A DNA stretch of 64,000 nucleotides from Bacteroides sp. (GTDB lineage: Bacteria > Bacteroidota > Bacteroidia > Bacteroidales > SM23-62): positions 1 to 64,000 of the forward strand of contig DRHS01000191.1 in assembly GCA_011053095.1 (NCBI GenBank). The letters run 5' to 3'. Shown in pieces: positions 19,423 through 30,642 of this stretch (the first letter of the stretch is position 1; each line of letters opens with the position of its first letter). Under the pieces are notes generated by a model. It saw only the letters and a program-made list of their open reading frames with translations, searched no databases and was not told where the DNA came from. The translations under genes were made by a program, and so were the position numbers.

Positions 19423-19707
19423 ATGAAAAAGAAAGTCTTTAAGGATTATAAAAGCCTGCCTGCAGAAATCCGGGAGGACATTCGGGGAAAGTACCCCCAG
19501 GGGTATGTACAGGACGTTATTACCTTTTTCAATAAAGACAAACAGTTGATTTCGGCCCTTCCATATGAAACTGAAGAAATAAGCTACCTGATCAAGATGC
19601 CCTCATCCATGAGCCTTAAGGAAGATGAGGAAACAACAACTGCTCCAGTTGAGACCATTCCGGAAGGAGAAAGGATTGAAAATATTGACGAAGAAGAATC
19701 TGATTGA
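19423..19707 (+). CDS. hypothetical small acidic-tailed protein
   Basis: 94-aa ORF in otherwise open region with good start. Confidence 0.55.
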   Translation: MKKKVFKDYKSLPAEIREDIRGKYPQGYVQDVITFFNKDKQLISALPYETEEISYLIKMPSSMSLKEDEETTTAPVETIPEGERIENIDEEESD

Positions 19708-19843
19708 TGATGTGCCCCGCTTCACCTGCGATGTTTTCCCTGAACGTTGATATGTAATTTTTCTTTTATCCCCTTTATTTTTTAATTTTCATCTGTTAAA
19801 TCACAAGTGAATTGCGATTCCCTGATTGATAAATCCTTAGGAA

Positions 19844-22330
19844 ATGAAAAAACTACTATATCATCTAATCCTGGCAATATTTTTCCTTCCCCTGTCACCT
19901 GCGAAGTCCTTTGCACAGGAACCCGTAGTTAAGGATACGACGGTAGCCATTCTACAGACCATCCCTGTAACAGAAATTATTATCCAGGCCACAGAAGTGA
20001 ACACCCGGCTGCGTGAAAAGAGGACCAACCTGCTGACGGATGAAAAAAGGGAAGAGATCACATCCAGAATGGATATATTACAATTCCGTCTGGGGCTGAT
20101 TCGGGAGGATCCCCGTATACACAATCCGGAAGAGTTGAATCTGCGTAGCCTGGAAAACCTTCAGTCCGAATGGCAATTTCTGGATAAATTATTTGATACA
20201 GAACAGGATTATTTAAATGAGATACTACAGATAAAGGAGGAAAATAAGGCAGAAGTACATAAATTACTGGTACTATGGGAATTAACCTCTGTGACAATTA
20301 ATGAAGAAACGGCTGTCGATCTTGTACTTGAGCAGGTCGAGACAACCCTTAGTGACATCCGGGAGACAGAATCCCAGATTGAAACCGATTCTAAATTCAT
20401 CCAGGAGGAGCTGGTAAAAATCACCTCCGGGGTAATTTTTACCAACGAAGTTCTGGAAGCCATTGCTGAGGCTCATCAGGAAATGGCCAGAAGCCTGCTA
20501 AGCCTTGACAGTCCCCCGATCTGGAAAGAATTCAAGAGCAAAAAAGATTCAACCATAGTATTTGAACAGGAACGCTCCCTGCTGGACGATACAATGATAG
20601 GGTTCAGGGATTTCTATAACCAGTATTCCCATCGGATCTGGTTGCACCTGGTCCTTTCCCTAATTATTATAATATTTATATTTATTCTTTACCATAACCT
20701 CAGTCATACCCTTCCCGAGGAAGAAACTCCGGAAATTATTGCAGTCAAGAACATAACTACCCGTCCTCTGGCATCGGGTTGGCTTATATCAGTCATTCTG
20801 ACTTTTGTCCTGTATAGTAATTTTCCTGACTCGGTGTTATTGCTTGCCTCCTTGTTCCTTTTTCCTCCGATTATCAGCATCCTGAGGTCTGTCATCACCG
20901 GTCCGGCGCGAAAATATATTTACTTTCCGCTTATTGCCACTATCCTGGTCGAACTTCACCGGATCGGTTATTCAGAATCTCTTCTCAGCAGACTCTGGCT
21001 TTTGTTTATTATTCTTTTCGCAATCCTTACAATCTATCTTGTTTTTGGAAGGAAAAGCCAGCGTGAAATAATTCTCAGCGGACGGCTGGGTAAAGTACTT
21101 GTAGCCGGAGGCTTCATAGCATTCGGGATGCTTTTAATTGCATTCTTCGGTAATATCGTAGGTTCCATCAGCCTGTCCGAATTTCTTACACATTCAATCA
21201 TAGAAAGCGCCACTGTTTCTCTGTTCCTGTACGCATTTGTGGCTACCCTGAATAGTATAATTACTACCACTATCTACAGTAACTACTTTAAAAAATCCAG
21301 CATTCTAAGCCAGTACAAGGAACTCATATACAGGCGGATAAAAGGACTAATAAACCTGGTTGCGGTAATTCTCCTGATTAATTTTGTCTTCCGGATCTTT
21401 AATATCTGGAATGCCATGTATCCCTGGTTCAAGAATATCCTTTTACATGATATCGAGGCTGGCTCCATGACATTCTCTTTGTGGAATATTATCCTGTTTT
21501 TCTTTATTGTATGGCTGACGGTCATAATCGGCCGGCTTATCCGCACTATTTTTGAAGGAGAAACCGGTATACGTGACCGGATGCGGAAGGGCGCCCCCGG
21601 AGCAATGTCCCTCCTGTTGAGGATAACTATTTTTACCGTTGGTTTCATGCTTGCCATTGCAGCCCTGGGAGTTGAAATGGATAAGCTTACTATTCTTCTG
21701 GGTGCCTTCGGTGTTGGTATCGGTTTTGGACTCCAGAGTATCTTCAACAACCTTGTTTCAGGAATTATCCTTGCTTTTGAAAGGCCCATCAAGGAGGGTG
21801 ACATTATTGAGGTTGGGACCCTTCTGGGCATCGTAAAGGAAATAGGCATCCGCTCAAGTGTGATCCGAACTTACGACGGTGCAGAAGTGATCACTCCTAA
21901 CGGAAACCTGATCTCCAAGGAGCTGATCAACTGGACACGTACGGATATGAGACGACGGGCAGAAGTTCGCGTAGGTGTTGCTTACGGTACGGACCCGCAA
22001 ATGGTACTCGACCTGCTTCTGGAAATAGCAAAATCCTCTGACAAAATACTTCAAACACCCGAACCCATATCAATTTTCCTTGGATTCGGGGACAGTTCTC
22101 TGGATTTCCGGCTGCTCTTCTGGCTCGGGGATGCTAACCTCAGGCTGGTACTTCAATCCGAGATGGCGGTCAAAGTCAATGACGCCATAGTGGCTGCCGG
22201 TATCACCATACCATTTCCTCAGCGCGATTTGCATGTTAAATCGGTTGATCCGAACCTGATAGACCGTATAAAGGCCCAGGACGATATAGCCAAAAACCAG
22301 AAAAACCTACCCCCATCCCCCTCTAAATAG
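19844..22330 (+). CDS. mechanosensitive ion channel (MscS/MscK-like)
   Basis: LGAFGVGIGFGLQSIFNNLVSGIILAFERPIKEGDIIEVG...VITPNGNLISKELINWT; long periplasmic N-terminus. Confidence 0.95.
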   Translation: MKKLLYHLILAIFFLPLSPAKSFAQEPVVKDTTVAILQTIPVTEIIIQATEVNTRLREKRTNLLTDEKREEITSRMDILQFRLGLIREDPRIHNPEELNLRSLENLQSEWQFLDKLFDTEQDYLNEILQIKEENKAEVHKLLVLWELTSVTINEETAVDLVLEQVETTLSDIRETESQIETDSKFIQEELVKITSGVIFTNEVLEAIAEAHQEMARSLLSLDSPPIWKEFKSKKDSTIVFEQERSLLDDTMIGFRDFYNQYSHRIWLHLVLSLIIIIFIFILYHNLSHTLPEEETPEIIAVKNITTRPLASGWLISVILTFVLYSNFPDSVLLLASLFLFPPIISILRSVITGPARKYIYFPLIATILVELHRIGYSESLLSRLWLLFIILFAILTIYLVFGRKSQREIILSGRLGKVLVAGGFIAFGMLLIAFFGNIVGSISLSEFLTHSIIESATVSLFLYAFVATLNSIITTTIYSNYFKKSSILSQYKELIYRRIKGLINLVAVILLINFVFRIFNIWNAMYPWFKNILLHDIEAGSMTFSLWNIILFFFIVWLTVIIGRLIRTIFEGETGIRDRMRKGAPGAMSLLLRITIFTVGFMLAIAALGVEMDKLTILLGAFGVGIGFGLQSIFNNLVSGIILAFERPIKEGDIIEVGTLLGIVKEIGIRSSVIRTYDGAEVITPNGNLISKELINWTRTDMRRRAEVRVGVAYGTDPQMVLDLLLEIAKSSDKILQTPEPISIFLGFGDSSLDFRLLFWLGDANLRLVLQSEMAVKVNDAIVAAGITIPFPQRDLHVKSVDPNLIDRIKAQDDIAKNQKNLPPSPSK

Positions 22331-22331
22331 C

Positions 22332-22421
22332 AAGGCCAGCATCATTGTTTCTACGGATGAGTGATACTGTCTGAGCGAAGCGAGTTGTATCGCGAAGTAG
22401 TAGAAATTGTGATGTGGCCTT
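22332..22421. repeat. 90-bp intergenic imperfect palindrome (REP-like or structured RNA)
   Basis: Arms AAGGCCAGCATCATTGTTTCTAC / GTAGAAATTGTGATGTGGCCTT with inner GATAC/GTATC and GCGAAGC mini-hairpin. Confidence 0.5.
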
Positions 22422-22546
22422 CAATATGTTCAATGACACTTGACTCGTACCAGTGTTTTCCGTAATTTATATGACTTGTTATCTGATTGGCCGGATTGAC
22501 AAAACAGACCCGTGGCAGGACAATACCTGCTGCTGAAATTTACGAT

Positions 22547-23308
22547 ATGGACTCGAAAACTTTTCATTTTGAATCTCAAAATGGGACGGGGATTATTACG
22601 CTCAGCCGTCCCGAAGTACTAAACGCCCTAAACATTCAGTTCTTCAAGGACTTAAACAAATTGTTGGATGAGCTCGAAAAGGATCCTGTGATTCTGATCA
22701 TAACAGGAACAGGAAAAGGATTCGCTGCTGGTGCCGATATTAAGGAAATGGCAGATATGTCTCCCGATGAAGCTCTCAAACTATCTGTCGGTGGACAAAA
22801 AACCTTTCAGCGCCTGGAGGATTATCCCTTTCCTGTAATCGCTGCTGTAAACGGTTATGCCCTGGGAGGAGGCTGTGAGCTTTGTATGGCCTGCGATATA
22901 AGACTGGCCAGCAAGGAGGCTAAATTTGGACAGCCGGAGGTTAAACTGGGACTTATACCCGGGTATGGTGCAACTCATAAACTGGCAAAGCATGTGGGAC
23001 TCGGAAATGCCCTGTATATGCTTACAACAGCTGTAAACATCGGAGCTGAGGAGGCTCTTCAAATGGGACTCGTGCAGGAAATATGCGAACCGGAAGCATT
23101 ACTCGAGAGGGCAAAGGAAGTCGCTGGCTTAATGGGTAAGGCCGGACCCGATTCCCTTATGGCCGTGAAATCGGTATGCATGGCCTCATCAGATCTCCCG
23201 TATGACGAGGGACTAAAACTCGAGTCCGAGAATTTTATGAGGATGTTCGAGGGACAGGGAAAGGAAGGAATGAAGGCATTTGTTGAGAAACGTAAACCGG
23301 AATGGTAA
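22547..23308 (+). CDS. enoyl-CoA hydratase/isomerase (crotonase)
   Basis: GIITLSRPEVLNALN, GKGFAAGADIKEMADMS, GYALGGGCELCMACDIRLAS; internal start preferred over 22487. Confidence 0.95.
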   Translation: MDSKTFHFESQNGTGIITLSRPEVLNALNIQFFKDLNKLLDELEKDPVILIITGTGKGFAAGADIKEMADMSPDEALKLSVGGQKTFQRLEDYPFPVIAAVNGYALGGGCELCMACDIRLASKEAKFGQPEVKLGLIPGYGATHKLAKHVGLGNALYMLTTAVNIGAEEALQMGLVQEICEPEALLERAKEVAGLMGKAGPDSLMAVKSVCMASSDLPYDEGLKLESENFMRMFEGQGKEGMKAFVEKRKPEW

Positions 23309-23326
23309 GCAATTAAGTCAATTAAC

Positions 23327-24667
23327 ATGAATTACAAAGAGAAATTCAGAAAGGTATCCGTACTTGGTGCAGGCGGCAAAATGGGCAGCGGGATCCTTCT
23401 TCTGACCGCCATGGAAATGTTCCGGCTTGCCCGGGAAAATCCCAAAGACGCACCATTATACCAGCTTAACGCCATAGATGTTTCGGAGGAGAGCCTCAGG
23501 GGGGTTATGGACTACCTTCGTGGACAAATTCGCAAGGCCGGAGAAAAACAGATAGTAAACCTTCGCCAAGTATACAGCAATCAGGCAGACCTTATTGAAA
23601 ATGGGGAGATCATAGACCAGTATATTCTGGATGTGATGAAATTTGTTAAAACGGGAACCTCCCTCGAGCTGGCAAAGGGCTCGACCCTTGTATTCGAAGC
23701 CGTAAGCGAAAACCCGGAACTGAAAGTAAAACTGATCCGGGAGATTGACGGAGACTCAGGAAGCAAAACCTGGTACCTAACCAATACCAGCTCAATCCCC
23801 ATTGGCAAGCTCGACAAGGATGCCGGTCTCGGCGGACGGATAATCGGTTTTCATTTCTACAATCCCCCGGCAGTACAGAGACTGGTAGAACTTATCGCCT
23901 CCCAAAAAACTCTCCCGGAACTGAAAAGTTTCTCTGTTGATTTTGCTAAGGCAATGCAAAAAAAGCTGGTACCGTCAAATGATATCGCAGGCTTCGTAGG
24001 CAACGGTCACTTTATGAGAGACATCCTATTTGCGGCCCGGCAGGTCGAAAAGCTCTCGAAAGACCACAGTCTTCCCCAGTCCATCTGGATCATCAACCGG
24101 GTCACCCAGGATTTCCTCATCCGGCCCATGGGTATTTTCCAGCTGACGGATTATGTGGGTGTCGATGTCTGCCAGTACATTATGCAGGTCATGGATCCCT
24201 ACATGGATGGAGAGAACCTTCGTTGTGACCTGATAGACAGGCTGATGGAGCAGGAAGTCCGGGGTGGACAAAATCCCGACGGATCCCAGAAGAATGGTAT
24301 ACTTTCCTATGAGAAAGGAAGGATAACCGGGATATGGGATATGGACAAGAAGGATTATATTCCGGTGGATACTATTGAAGGGGAAGTCGCCCCTGACCTG
24401 GGATCATTGCCTCCGGGTCACATGCCCTGGAAGGATGTTATCCGGGATCCGGACAAATCCGGGAAGCTTGAATCCTATTTTAAATCCCTCACCGGGGAAC
24501 AGTCCACCGGTGCCAAACTGGCAAAGGAATACGGAAGGAATTCCCGTCAGATAGGTGAACTTCTGGTTGAAAAAAAGGTAGCCGCTTCAACAGATGATGT
24601 GAATATGGTATTACTGACAGGGTTTTTCCACGCATACGGACCTGTGAATAATTATTTTGATAATTAG
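23327..24667 (+). CDS. 3-hydroxyacyl-CoA dehydrogenase family protein
   Basis: VSVLGAGGKMGSGI NAD site; LTNTSSIPIGKL, GRIIGFHFYNPPAVQRLVELI, GFVGNGHFMRD. Confidence 0.9.
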   Translation: MNYKEKFRKVSVLGAGGKMGSGILLLTAMEMFRLARENPKDAPLYQLNAIDVSEESLRGVMDYLRGQIRKAGEKQIVNLRQVYSNQADLIENGEIIDQYILDVMKFVKTGTSLELAKGSTLVFEAVSENPELKVKLIREIDGDSGSKTWYLTNTSSIPIGKLDKDAGLGGRIIGFHFYNPPAVQRLVELIASQKTLPELKSFSVDFAKAMQKKLVPSNDIAGFVGNGHFMRDILFAARQVEKLSKDHSLPQSIWIINRVTQDFLIRPMGIFQLTDYVGVDVCQYIMQVMDPYMDGENLRCDLIDRLMEQEVRGGQNPDGSQKNGILSYEKGRITGIWDMDKKDYIPVDTIEGEVAPDLGSLPPGHMPWKDVIRDPDKSGKLESYFKSLTGEQSTGAKLAKEYGRNSRQIGELLVEKKVAASTDDVNMVLLTGFFHAYGPVNNYFDN

Positions 24668-24675
24668 AAAAAACA

Positions 24676-25917
24676 ATGACAATGAGGCGAAAAGTATATA
24701 TGGCAGCCGGGTATAATACCATCTCCCTTGGGACAGGGAGAAAGGAATTTCATCCCAAGAAACCAAGACCCGGACTGGAACATTATTTTAAGGAAGCTGC
24801 CAGGGGAACACTTGATCAGATTGGTGGAGCAGGTAATGTGGATGAATCCGTGGTAGGGAATTTCATGGCCAGCAGGTTTGTCCGCCAGGCCCATCTTAAC
24901 GCACTTTTCCCTATGGTGGATGCTGCTCTGAGACATAAACCGGCTACCCGTGTTGAGGGGGCCTGTGCCAGTGGGGGACTAGCTCTTCTGTCTGGCATCA
25001 GATCGGTTCTTGCAGAAACCGCTGATGTTGTACTTGCGCTGGGAATCGAGGTGCAGAATTCCGTCAAAGCAGTATATGGTGCGGATTTTCTTGCAATGGC
25101 AGGATGGTTCCCAAACCGTAAGGAGGGACATGCATATTTCTTTCCCGGGCAGTTTTCAGACCGTACCCAGGCTTACTACGATGCATGGGGAAAGGATGAA
25201 ACACGACCCGCACTTGCACGCTGGTATAAAAACGCCATTGAAAATGCACGTCTATGTCCCACTGCCCAGGAATACACCAATAATTCAGAAGACCTTATCT
25301 CGCTCGGAATGACCGAACCGGATGCACAGACTTTTACAGCATGCCTGAATGTTATGGATTGCTCAAAGGTTTCGGACGGGGCTTCGGCTATTGCAATACT
25401 CTCTGAAGAAGGATTAAAACGATGTGGGATCAGTCCCACGGATGCAATAGAAATTACCGGGTTCGGTCACGCTGTGGAAGATATTACACAGCCCCCTGTG
25501 GATCCCCTGGAGCTTTCAACAGTCAAAGCCGCTACCACAAAGGCCATGGAAATGGCCAGGATCACAAAGGACGACCTGGCGACGGTGGAAACACATGATT
25601 GCTTTACTATTGCAGGACTCCTGGGCGTTGAAGCCCTGGGACTGGCCGAAAAAGGCAAAGGCAAGGATTTCGTACTCGAAGGGCATACGGCACGCGGGGG
25701 GAAGATCCCCTTTAATACTACCGGGGGACTCATAGGTTGGGGTCATCCGACAGGTGCAACAGGTGTACATATGGCTGTCACACTCTGGGAACAATTGACA
25801 GGAAAAGCCGGGGATGCCCAGATAGAAATGCCTGCTGACCGCCCTTATGGGCTGAGCATGAATATGGGAGGAGATGATAAAACAGCTGTTTCGCTTATAA
25901 TGACTAAAATCCAATAA
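24676..25917 (+). CDS. acetyl-CoA acetyltransferase (thiolase)
   Basis: RVEGACASGGLALLSGI active-site Cys; VETHDCFTIA; GGLIGWGHPTGATGVHM. Confidence 0.92.
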   Translation: MTMRRKVYMAAGYNTISLGTGRKEFHPKKPRPGLEHYFKEAARGTLDQIGGAGNVDESVVGNFMASRFVRQAHLNALFPMVDAALRHKPATRVEGACASGGLALLSGIRSVLAETADVVLALGIEVQNSVKAVYGADFLAMAGWFPNRKEGHAYFFPGQFSDRTQAYYDAWGKDETRPALARWYKNAIENARLCPTAQEYTNNSEDLISLGMTEPDAQTFTACLNVMDCSKVSDGASAIAILSEEGLKRCGISPTDAIEITGFGHAVEDITQPPVDPLELSTVKAATTKAMEMARITKDDLATVETHDCFTIAGLLGVEALGLAEKGKGKDFVLEGHTARGGKIPFNTTGGLIGWGHPTGATGVHMAVTLWEQLTGKAGDAQIEMPADRPYGLSMNMGGDDKTAVSLIMTKIQ

Positions 25918-25918
25918 A

Positions 25919-27061
25919 ATGAACTTTGATCTTACAGAAGAACACCTGATGATCCGACAGTCCGCCCGTGATTACGCCCGGCGCGAATTAATCCAGGATG
26001 TGATCGAACGCGACGATAAAGGGATCTATCCCGAACAACATGTAAAAAATTTAGCTGAACTCGGATTTTTGGGAATGATGGTCGATCCGAAATACGACGG
26101 TAGCGGGATGGATACTATTTCATATGTCCTGGCCATGGAAGAACTCTGCAAAGTTGACTCCTCGGTGGGAGTAATTGTTACCGTGAATAATTCCCTGGTT
26201 TGCTGGGGACTCGAAAAGTACGGAACCGAAGAGCAGAAGGATAAGTACCTGAAACCCTTGGCCCGGGGAGAAATAACCGGGGCCTTCCTTCTTTCTGAAC
26301 CAGAAGCGGGATCTGATGCTACCATGCAACGAACTACCGCCGAGTTGAAAGGTGACCATTATCTGGTCAACGGAACCAAGAACTGGATTACCAACGGAAG
26401 TACTGCAGCAGTTTACCTTGTCATGGTGCAGACCGACAAGGAGAAAGGACACCGTGGCATCAATGCCCTCATCATCGAGAGGGAAACCCAAGGTGTATCC
26501 ACAGGACCTCACGAAAATAAAATGGGAATGCGAAGCTCAGATACAGTCTCAGTCATGTTCACAGATGTTAAGGTTCCCCTTGAAAACCGGATCGGAGAAG
26601 AGGGTTTCGGATTCAAATTTGCCATGAAAACCCTCGAAGGAGGCCGTCTTGGAATCGCTGCCCAGGCACTTGGAATTGCCTCAGGGGCCTTCGAACTCTC
26701 ATTGAAATATTCCAAGGAACGCAAGGCCTTCGGCACCGAGATCGCGAACCACCAGGTGATAGCATTCAAGCTGGCTGATATGGCAATCAGAATAGAGGCA
26801 GCAAGAAACCTTTGCCTTAAAACCGCATGGCTGCATGACCAGGGAAAACCCATTGGTACTGCGAGTGCAATCGCAAAAGTTTTTGCTTCGGAAACAGCCA
26901 TGTGGGTTACAACCGAGGCAGTTCAGATCCACGGCGGATACGGCTATGTGAAGGAATACCATGTTGAACGATTAATGCGTGATGCAAAACTCACTGAGAT
27001 CTATGAAGGGACCTCTGAGATCCAGCGGGTCGTAATATCCAGGGACCTGCTGAAAGATTAG
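25919..27061 (+). CDS. acyl-CoA dehydrogenase
   Basis: GAFLLSEPEAGSDATMQRTTAE, ERKAFGTEIANHQVIAFKLADM, IHGGYGYVKEYHVERLMRDAKLTEIYEGTSEIQR. Confidence 0.97.
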   Translation: MNFDLTEEHLMIRQSARDYARRELIQDVIERDDKGIYPEQHVKNLAELGFLGMMVDPKYDGSGMDTISYVLAMEELCKVDSSVGVIVTVNNSLVCWGLEKYGTEEQKDKYLKPLARGEITGAFLLSEPEAGSDATMQRTTAELKGDHYLVNGTKNWITNGSTAAVYLVMVQTDKEKGHRGINALIIERETQGVSTGPHENKMGMRSSDTVSVMFTDVKVPLENRIGEEGFGFKFAMKTLEGGRLGIAAQALGIASGAFELSLKYSKERKAFGTEIANHQVIAFKLADMAIRIEAARNLCLKTAWLHDQGKPIGTASAIAKVFASETAMWVTTEAVQIHGGYGYVKEYHVERLMRDAKLTEIYEGTSEIQRVVISRDLLKD

Positions 27062-27098
27062 TTAATAATAACCTGAAACCCCCGGCCACTGCCATGTT

Positions 27099-30000
27099 AT
27101 GAATACTAAAAAAAAATACAGCCCTAAAAACCATATCAGGATAGTTACCGCGACTTCCCTGTTTGACGGACATGATGCGGCTATAAATATCATGCGCCGG
27201 ATCCTGCAGAGTACAGGAGTGGAGGTGATACATCTCGGGCATAACCGTTCGGTTCAGGAAATCGTTGACTGCGCCATACAGGAGGATGTCCAGGGTATTG
27301 CTGTAACCTCTTACCAGGGGGGACATATGGAGTTTTATACATTTATACGTCAGCTGCTGGATGAAAAAGGTGCCTCCAATACAAAGATATTCGGAGGAGG
27401 GGGCGGTGTAATCCTACCGGATGAAATAAAACAACTTGCAAATTCCGGTGCTGCAAGGATATTCTCACCTGACGACGGACGAAAATTGGGATTGCAGGGA
27501 ATGATAAATGAGGTGGTAAAAGCCTGTGATTTCCCAATTAAGGGCTGGGATAAGGTCAATGCCGATCTGGTTCGGAAAAGAGACTCATGGTCAATTGCCA
27601 GACTGATCACAGGAGCCGAGAACAATCCATCCGCGGTAAGCAAACTTCTGAACTCACTCGGCCTGGAATGCAGTTCCAAAACACTTCCGGTTATCGGCAT
27701 CACGGGGACCGGGGGATCCGGAAAATCGTCCCTCATTGATGAGATTATCCGCCGCTACCTTAGCGATTACCCGAAACACAATGTTGGTATCGTCTCGATC
27801 GATCCTACCAAGAAAAAGACAGGCGGTGCACTCCTGGGTGACAGGATCCGTATGAATGCCATACGGGACAAGCGGGTTTATATGCGTTCGATGGCAACCC
27901 GGCGTGAAAACCTGGCCATCTCTGAATATGTACAGGGCGCACTTTGCGTATTAAAGTCTGCAGGTTTTAACCTGATTATACTGGAAACATCTGGCATAGG
28001 ACAGGCGAGCACCGAGGTCGTAGATTACAGCGATTTCTCAATGTATGTGATGACCCCGGAGTACGGGGCTGCAACCCAGCTTGAAAAAATCGACATGCTT
28101 GATTTTGCAGATTTGGTTGTGGTAAATAAATCTGACCGTCCGGGGGCAGAAGATGCACTCAGGGATGTCAGAAAGCAATACCAGCGAAACCACGTACGCT
28201 TCGAGTCTGATCTGGCAGAAATGCCTGTTTTCGGAACCGTTGCATCTGATTTCAATGATCCGGGAGTTGAGAAACTATATACAAGTCTTTTGGGACTTCT
28301 GTCAAAGAAGGCAGGGAAATCAATAAAAATAGCAGACAGCAGGAGAAAGAAATATTTCCATCGCACGGATATTATCCCCGGAAAAAGGATACGATACCTG
28401 TCAGAAATTTCGGAGTCCATCAACAGCATAGGTAATTGGATAAAAGAACAGGTTGAAACTGCCGACCTGATGTATGGTCTCAGTATGAGTATTCATGCAT
28501 TGCAGGAAGGTGAGATTGAGAATTCCACTGCTGCTTCGGAGCTGAAAAATCTGTACCGGAATCATGAGAAAAAACTTGACCGGGAAAACCTTGATATCCT
28601 AAAAGGATGGGAAGCGAAAAAGACCAGGTATAACAAGAAAAAATACAACTACGAGATCCGCGGAAAGAATTTGAGTATTGATACTCATTCCGAAACGATG
28701 TCTCATCTCAGCATTCCGAAAGTGATCCTTCCTCCATACAAGGGATGGGGGGATATTCTTAGATGGATCCTGAAAGAAAATGTTCCAGGCGAATTTCCAT
28801 ACACCGCTGGGGTCTTCCCGTTTAAGCGCGAGGAAGAAGATCCAACCAGGATGTTCGCCGGAGAAGGTGGAGCAGAACGTACTAACCAGCGTTTCCATTA
28901 CCTCTGCCGGGATATGCCAGCAAGGCGGTTGTCAACAGCTTTTGATTCGGTTACCCTGTATGGCTCCGATCCGGACAAGCGTCCCGATATTTATGGGAAG
29001 CTAGGAAATTCGGGAGTATCAATTGCCTGCCTTGATGATGCAAAAAAGCTCTATTCAGGATTCAATCTGCTTGACCCGAACACCTCGGTGTCCATGACCA
29101 TTAACGGTCCCGCTCCCATCCTTGTCGGCTATTTCCTTAATGCAGCCATTGACCAGCAATGCGAGATATATATCCGGCAGAATAGCCTTATGGGAAAGCT
29201 GGACAAAAAACTTAAGACACTTTATGACGATAATGGATTCCCCAGGCCTTGCTATGAAGGAAAACTTCCGCAGGGGAACGATGGACTGGGATTATTATTA
29301 CTTGGAATTACAGGGGATAAGATTCTGCCGCCGGAAATATACCAGAAAATTAAAGCTGAAACCATCTCAGCTGTGAGGGGAACTGTTCAGGCAGATATCC
29401 TGAAAGAAGACCAGGCACAGAATACCTGTATCTTTTCAACTAATTTCTCCCTGAAAATGATGGGAGATGTTCAGCAATATTTTATTGACAACCTGGTAAG
29501 TAATTTCTATTCAGTCTCCATATCCGGGTATCACATTGCCGAAGCCGGAGCAAATCCCATAAGCCAGCTGGCGTTTACTCTGGCTAATGGATTCACTTAC
29601 GTGGAATACTATCTTTCCAGGGGAATGGACATTGATGAATTTGCCCCCAGTCTTTCCTTTTTCTTTTCCAATGGACTCGATCCGGAATACACGGTAATAG
29701 GAAGGGTGGCAAGGCGGATCTGGTCAAGGGCTATGAAATACAAATACGGCGCGAACCAACGGTCACAGAAACTGAAATACCATATCCAGACATCCGGCCG
29801 CTCCCTGCATGCCCAGGAGATCGAATTCAATGATATCCGAACCACCCTCCAGGCACTTCATGCCGTCTACGACAACTGCAACTCCTTACATACCAATGCC
29901 TATGACGAGGCTATAACAACTCCAACTGAAGAGTCTGTCCGCAGGGCCCTGGCCATCCAGCTTATTATCAACCAGGAATTTGGTCTTACCAAAAACCAGA

Positions 30001-30476
30001 ATCCATTCCAGGGATCGTTCATCATTGAAGAACTGACGGACCTTGTTGAAGAGGCCGTTCTGGCAGAATTCGACCGACTTACAGAACGGGGAGGAGTGCT
30101 TGGGGCCATGGAAACCATGTACCAGAGATCCAGGATACAGGAAGAATCCATGTATTATGAGAGTCTGAAAAATACAGGTGAGCTTCCCCTGGTGGGAGTC
30201 AACACCTTCCTTTCCCAGGAAGGGTCACCCACAATGATCCCCGGTGAAGTGATTCGTTCGACGAATAAAGAAAGGGCCGACCAGTTGAGGGTGCTGAAAC
30301 GCCTAAATCATGTCTATGGTGAAGCATCAGCCAGACAGATCATGAAACTCAAGGAGGCTGCCATAGGTAACCGCAACGTATTCGAGGAATTAATGGAAGT
30401 TTCCAAGGTCTGCTCTATTGGCCAGATCACCCAGGCCCTTTTCGAAGTAGGCGGGGAATACCGCCGGAATATGTAA
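27099..30476 (+). CDS. icmF: fused isobutyryl-CoA mutase (B12-binding + G-domain + mutase), IcmF
   Basis: [19 protein letters not shown]12 domain, [17 protein letters not shown] GTPase P-loop, C-terminal mutase domain ([30 protein letters not shown]), 1125 aa. Confidence 0.92.
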   Translation: MNTKKKYSPKNHIRIVTATSLFDGHDAAINIMRRILQSTGVEVIHLGHNRSVQEIVDCAIQEDVQGIAVTSYQGGHMEFYTFIRQLLDEKGASNTKIFGGGGGVILPDEIKQLANSGAARIFSPDDGRKLGLQGMINEVVKACDFPIKGWDKVNADLVRKRDSWSIARLITGAENNPSAVSKLLNSLGLECSSKTLPVIGITGTGGSGKSSLIDEIIRRYLSDYPKHNVGIVSIDPTKKKTGGALLGDRIRMNAIRDKRVYMRSMATRRENLAISEYVQGALCVLKSAGFNLIILETSGIGQASTEVVDYSDFSMYVMTPEYGAATQLEKIDMLDFADLVVVNKSDRPGAEDALRDVRKQYQRNHVRFESDLAEMPVFGTVASDFNDPGVEKLYTSLLGLLSKKAGKSIKIADSRRKKYFHRTDIIPGKRIRYLSEISESINSIGNWIKEQVETADLMYGLSMSIHALQEGEIENSTAASELKNLYRNHEKKLDRENLDILKGWEAKKTRYNKKKYNYEIRGKNLSIDTHSETMSHLSIPKVILPPYKGWGDILRWILKENVPGEFPYTAGVFPFKREEEDPTRMFAGEGGAERTNQRFHYLCRDMPARRLSTAFDSVTLYGSDPDKRPDIYGKLGNSGVSIACLDDAKKLYSGFNLLDPNTSVSMTINGPAPILVGYFLNAAIDQQCEIYIRQNSLMGKLDKKLKTLYDDNGFPRPCYEGKLPQGNDGLGLLLLGITGDKILPPEIYQKIKAETISAVRGTVQADILKEDQAQNTCIFSTNFSLKMMGDVQQYFIDNLVSNFYSVSISGYHIAEAGANPISQLAFTLANGFTYVEYYLSRGMDIDEFAPSLSFFFSNGLDPEYTVIGRVARRIWSRAMKYKYGANQRSQKLKYHIQTSGRSLHAQEIEFNDIRTTLQALHAVYDNCNSLHTNAYDEAITTPTEESVRRALAIQLIINQEFGLTKNQNPFQGSFIIEELTDLVEEAVLAEFDRLTERGGVLGAMETMYQRSRIQEESMYYESLKNTGELPLVGVNTFLSQEGSPTMIPGEVIRSTNKERADQLRVLKRLNHVYGEASARQIMKLKEAAIGNRNVFEELMEVSKVCSIGQITQALFEVGGEYRRNM

Positions 30477-30642
30477 GCATTTTAATATGAACCGTATCTC
30501 TACCTAATTATCCAGTTCGGAAGGAATAAAGAATCTGGGAATGATTACTTCCATTTTGATCCGCATTTTGGAGTTTGTTATTCCAAAATTAGGTCATCTC
30601 CTAATATAATCAACTGTATTTTAGATTGTTTTACAGGTAGCT

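Noticed and set aside
21283-21849. 188-aa minus-strand ORF
   Set aside because: Antisense to the MscS gene; low-complexity, basic, no recognisable domain.
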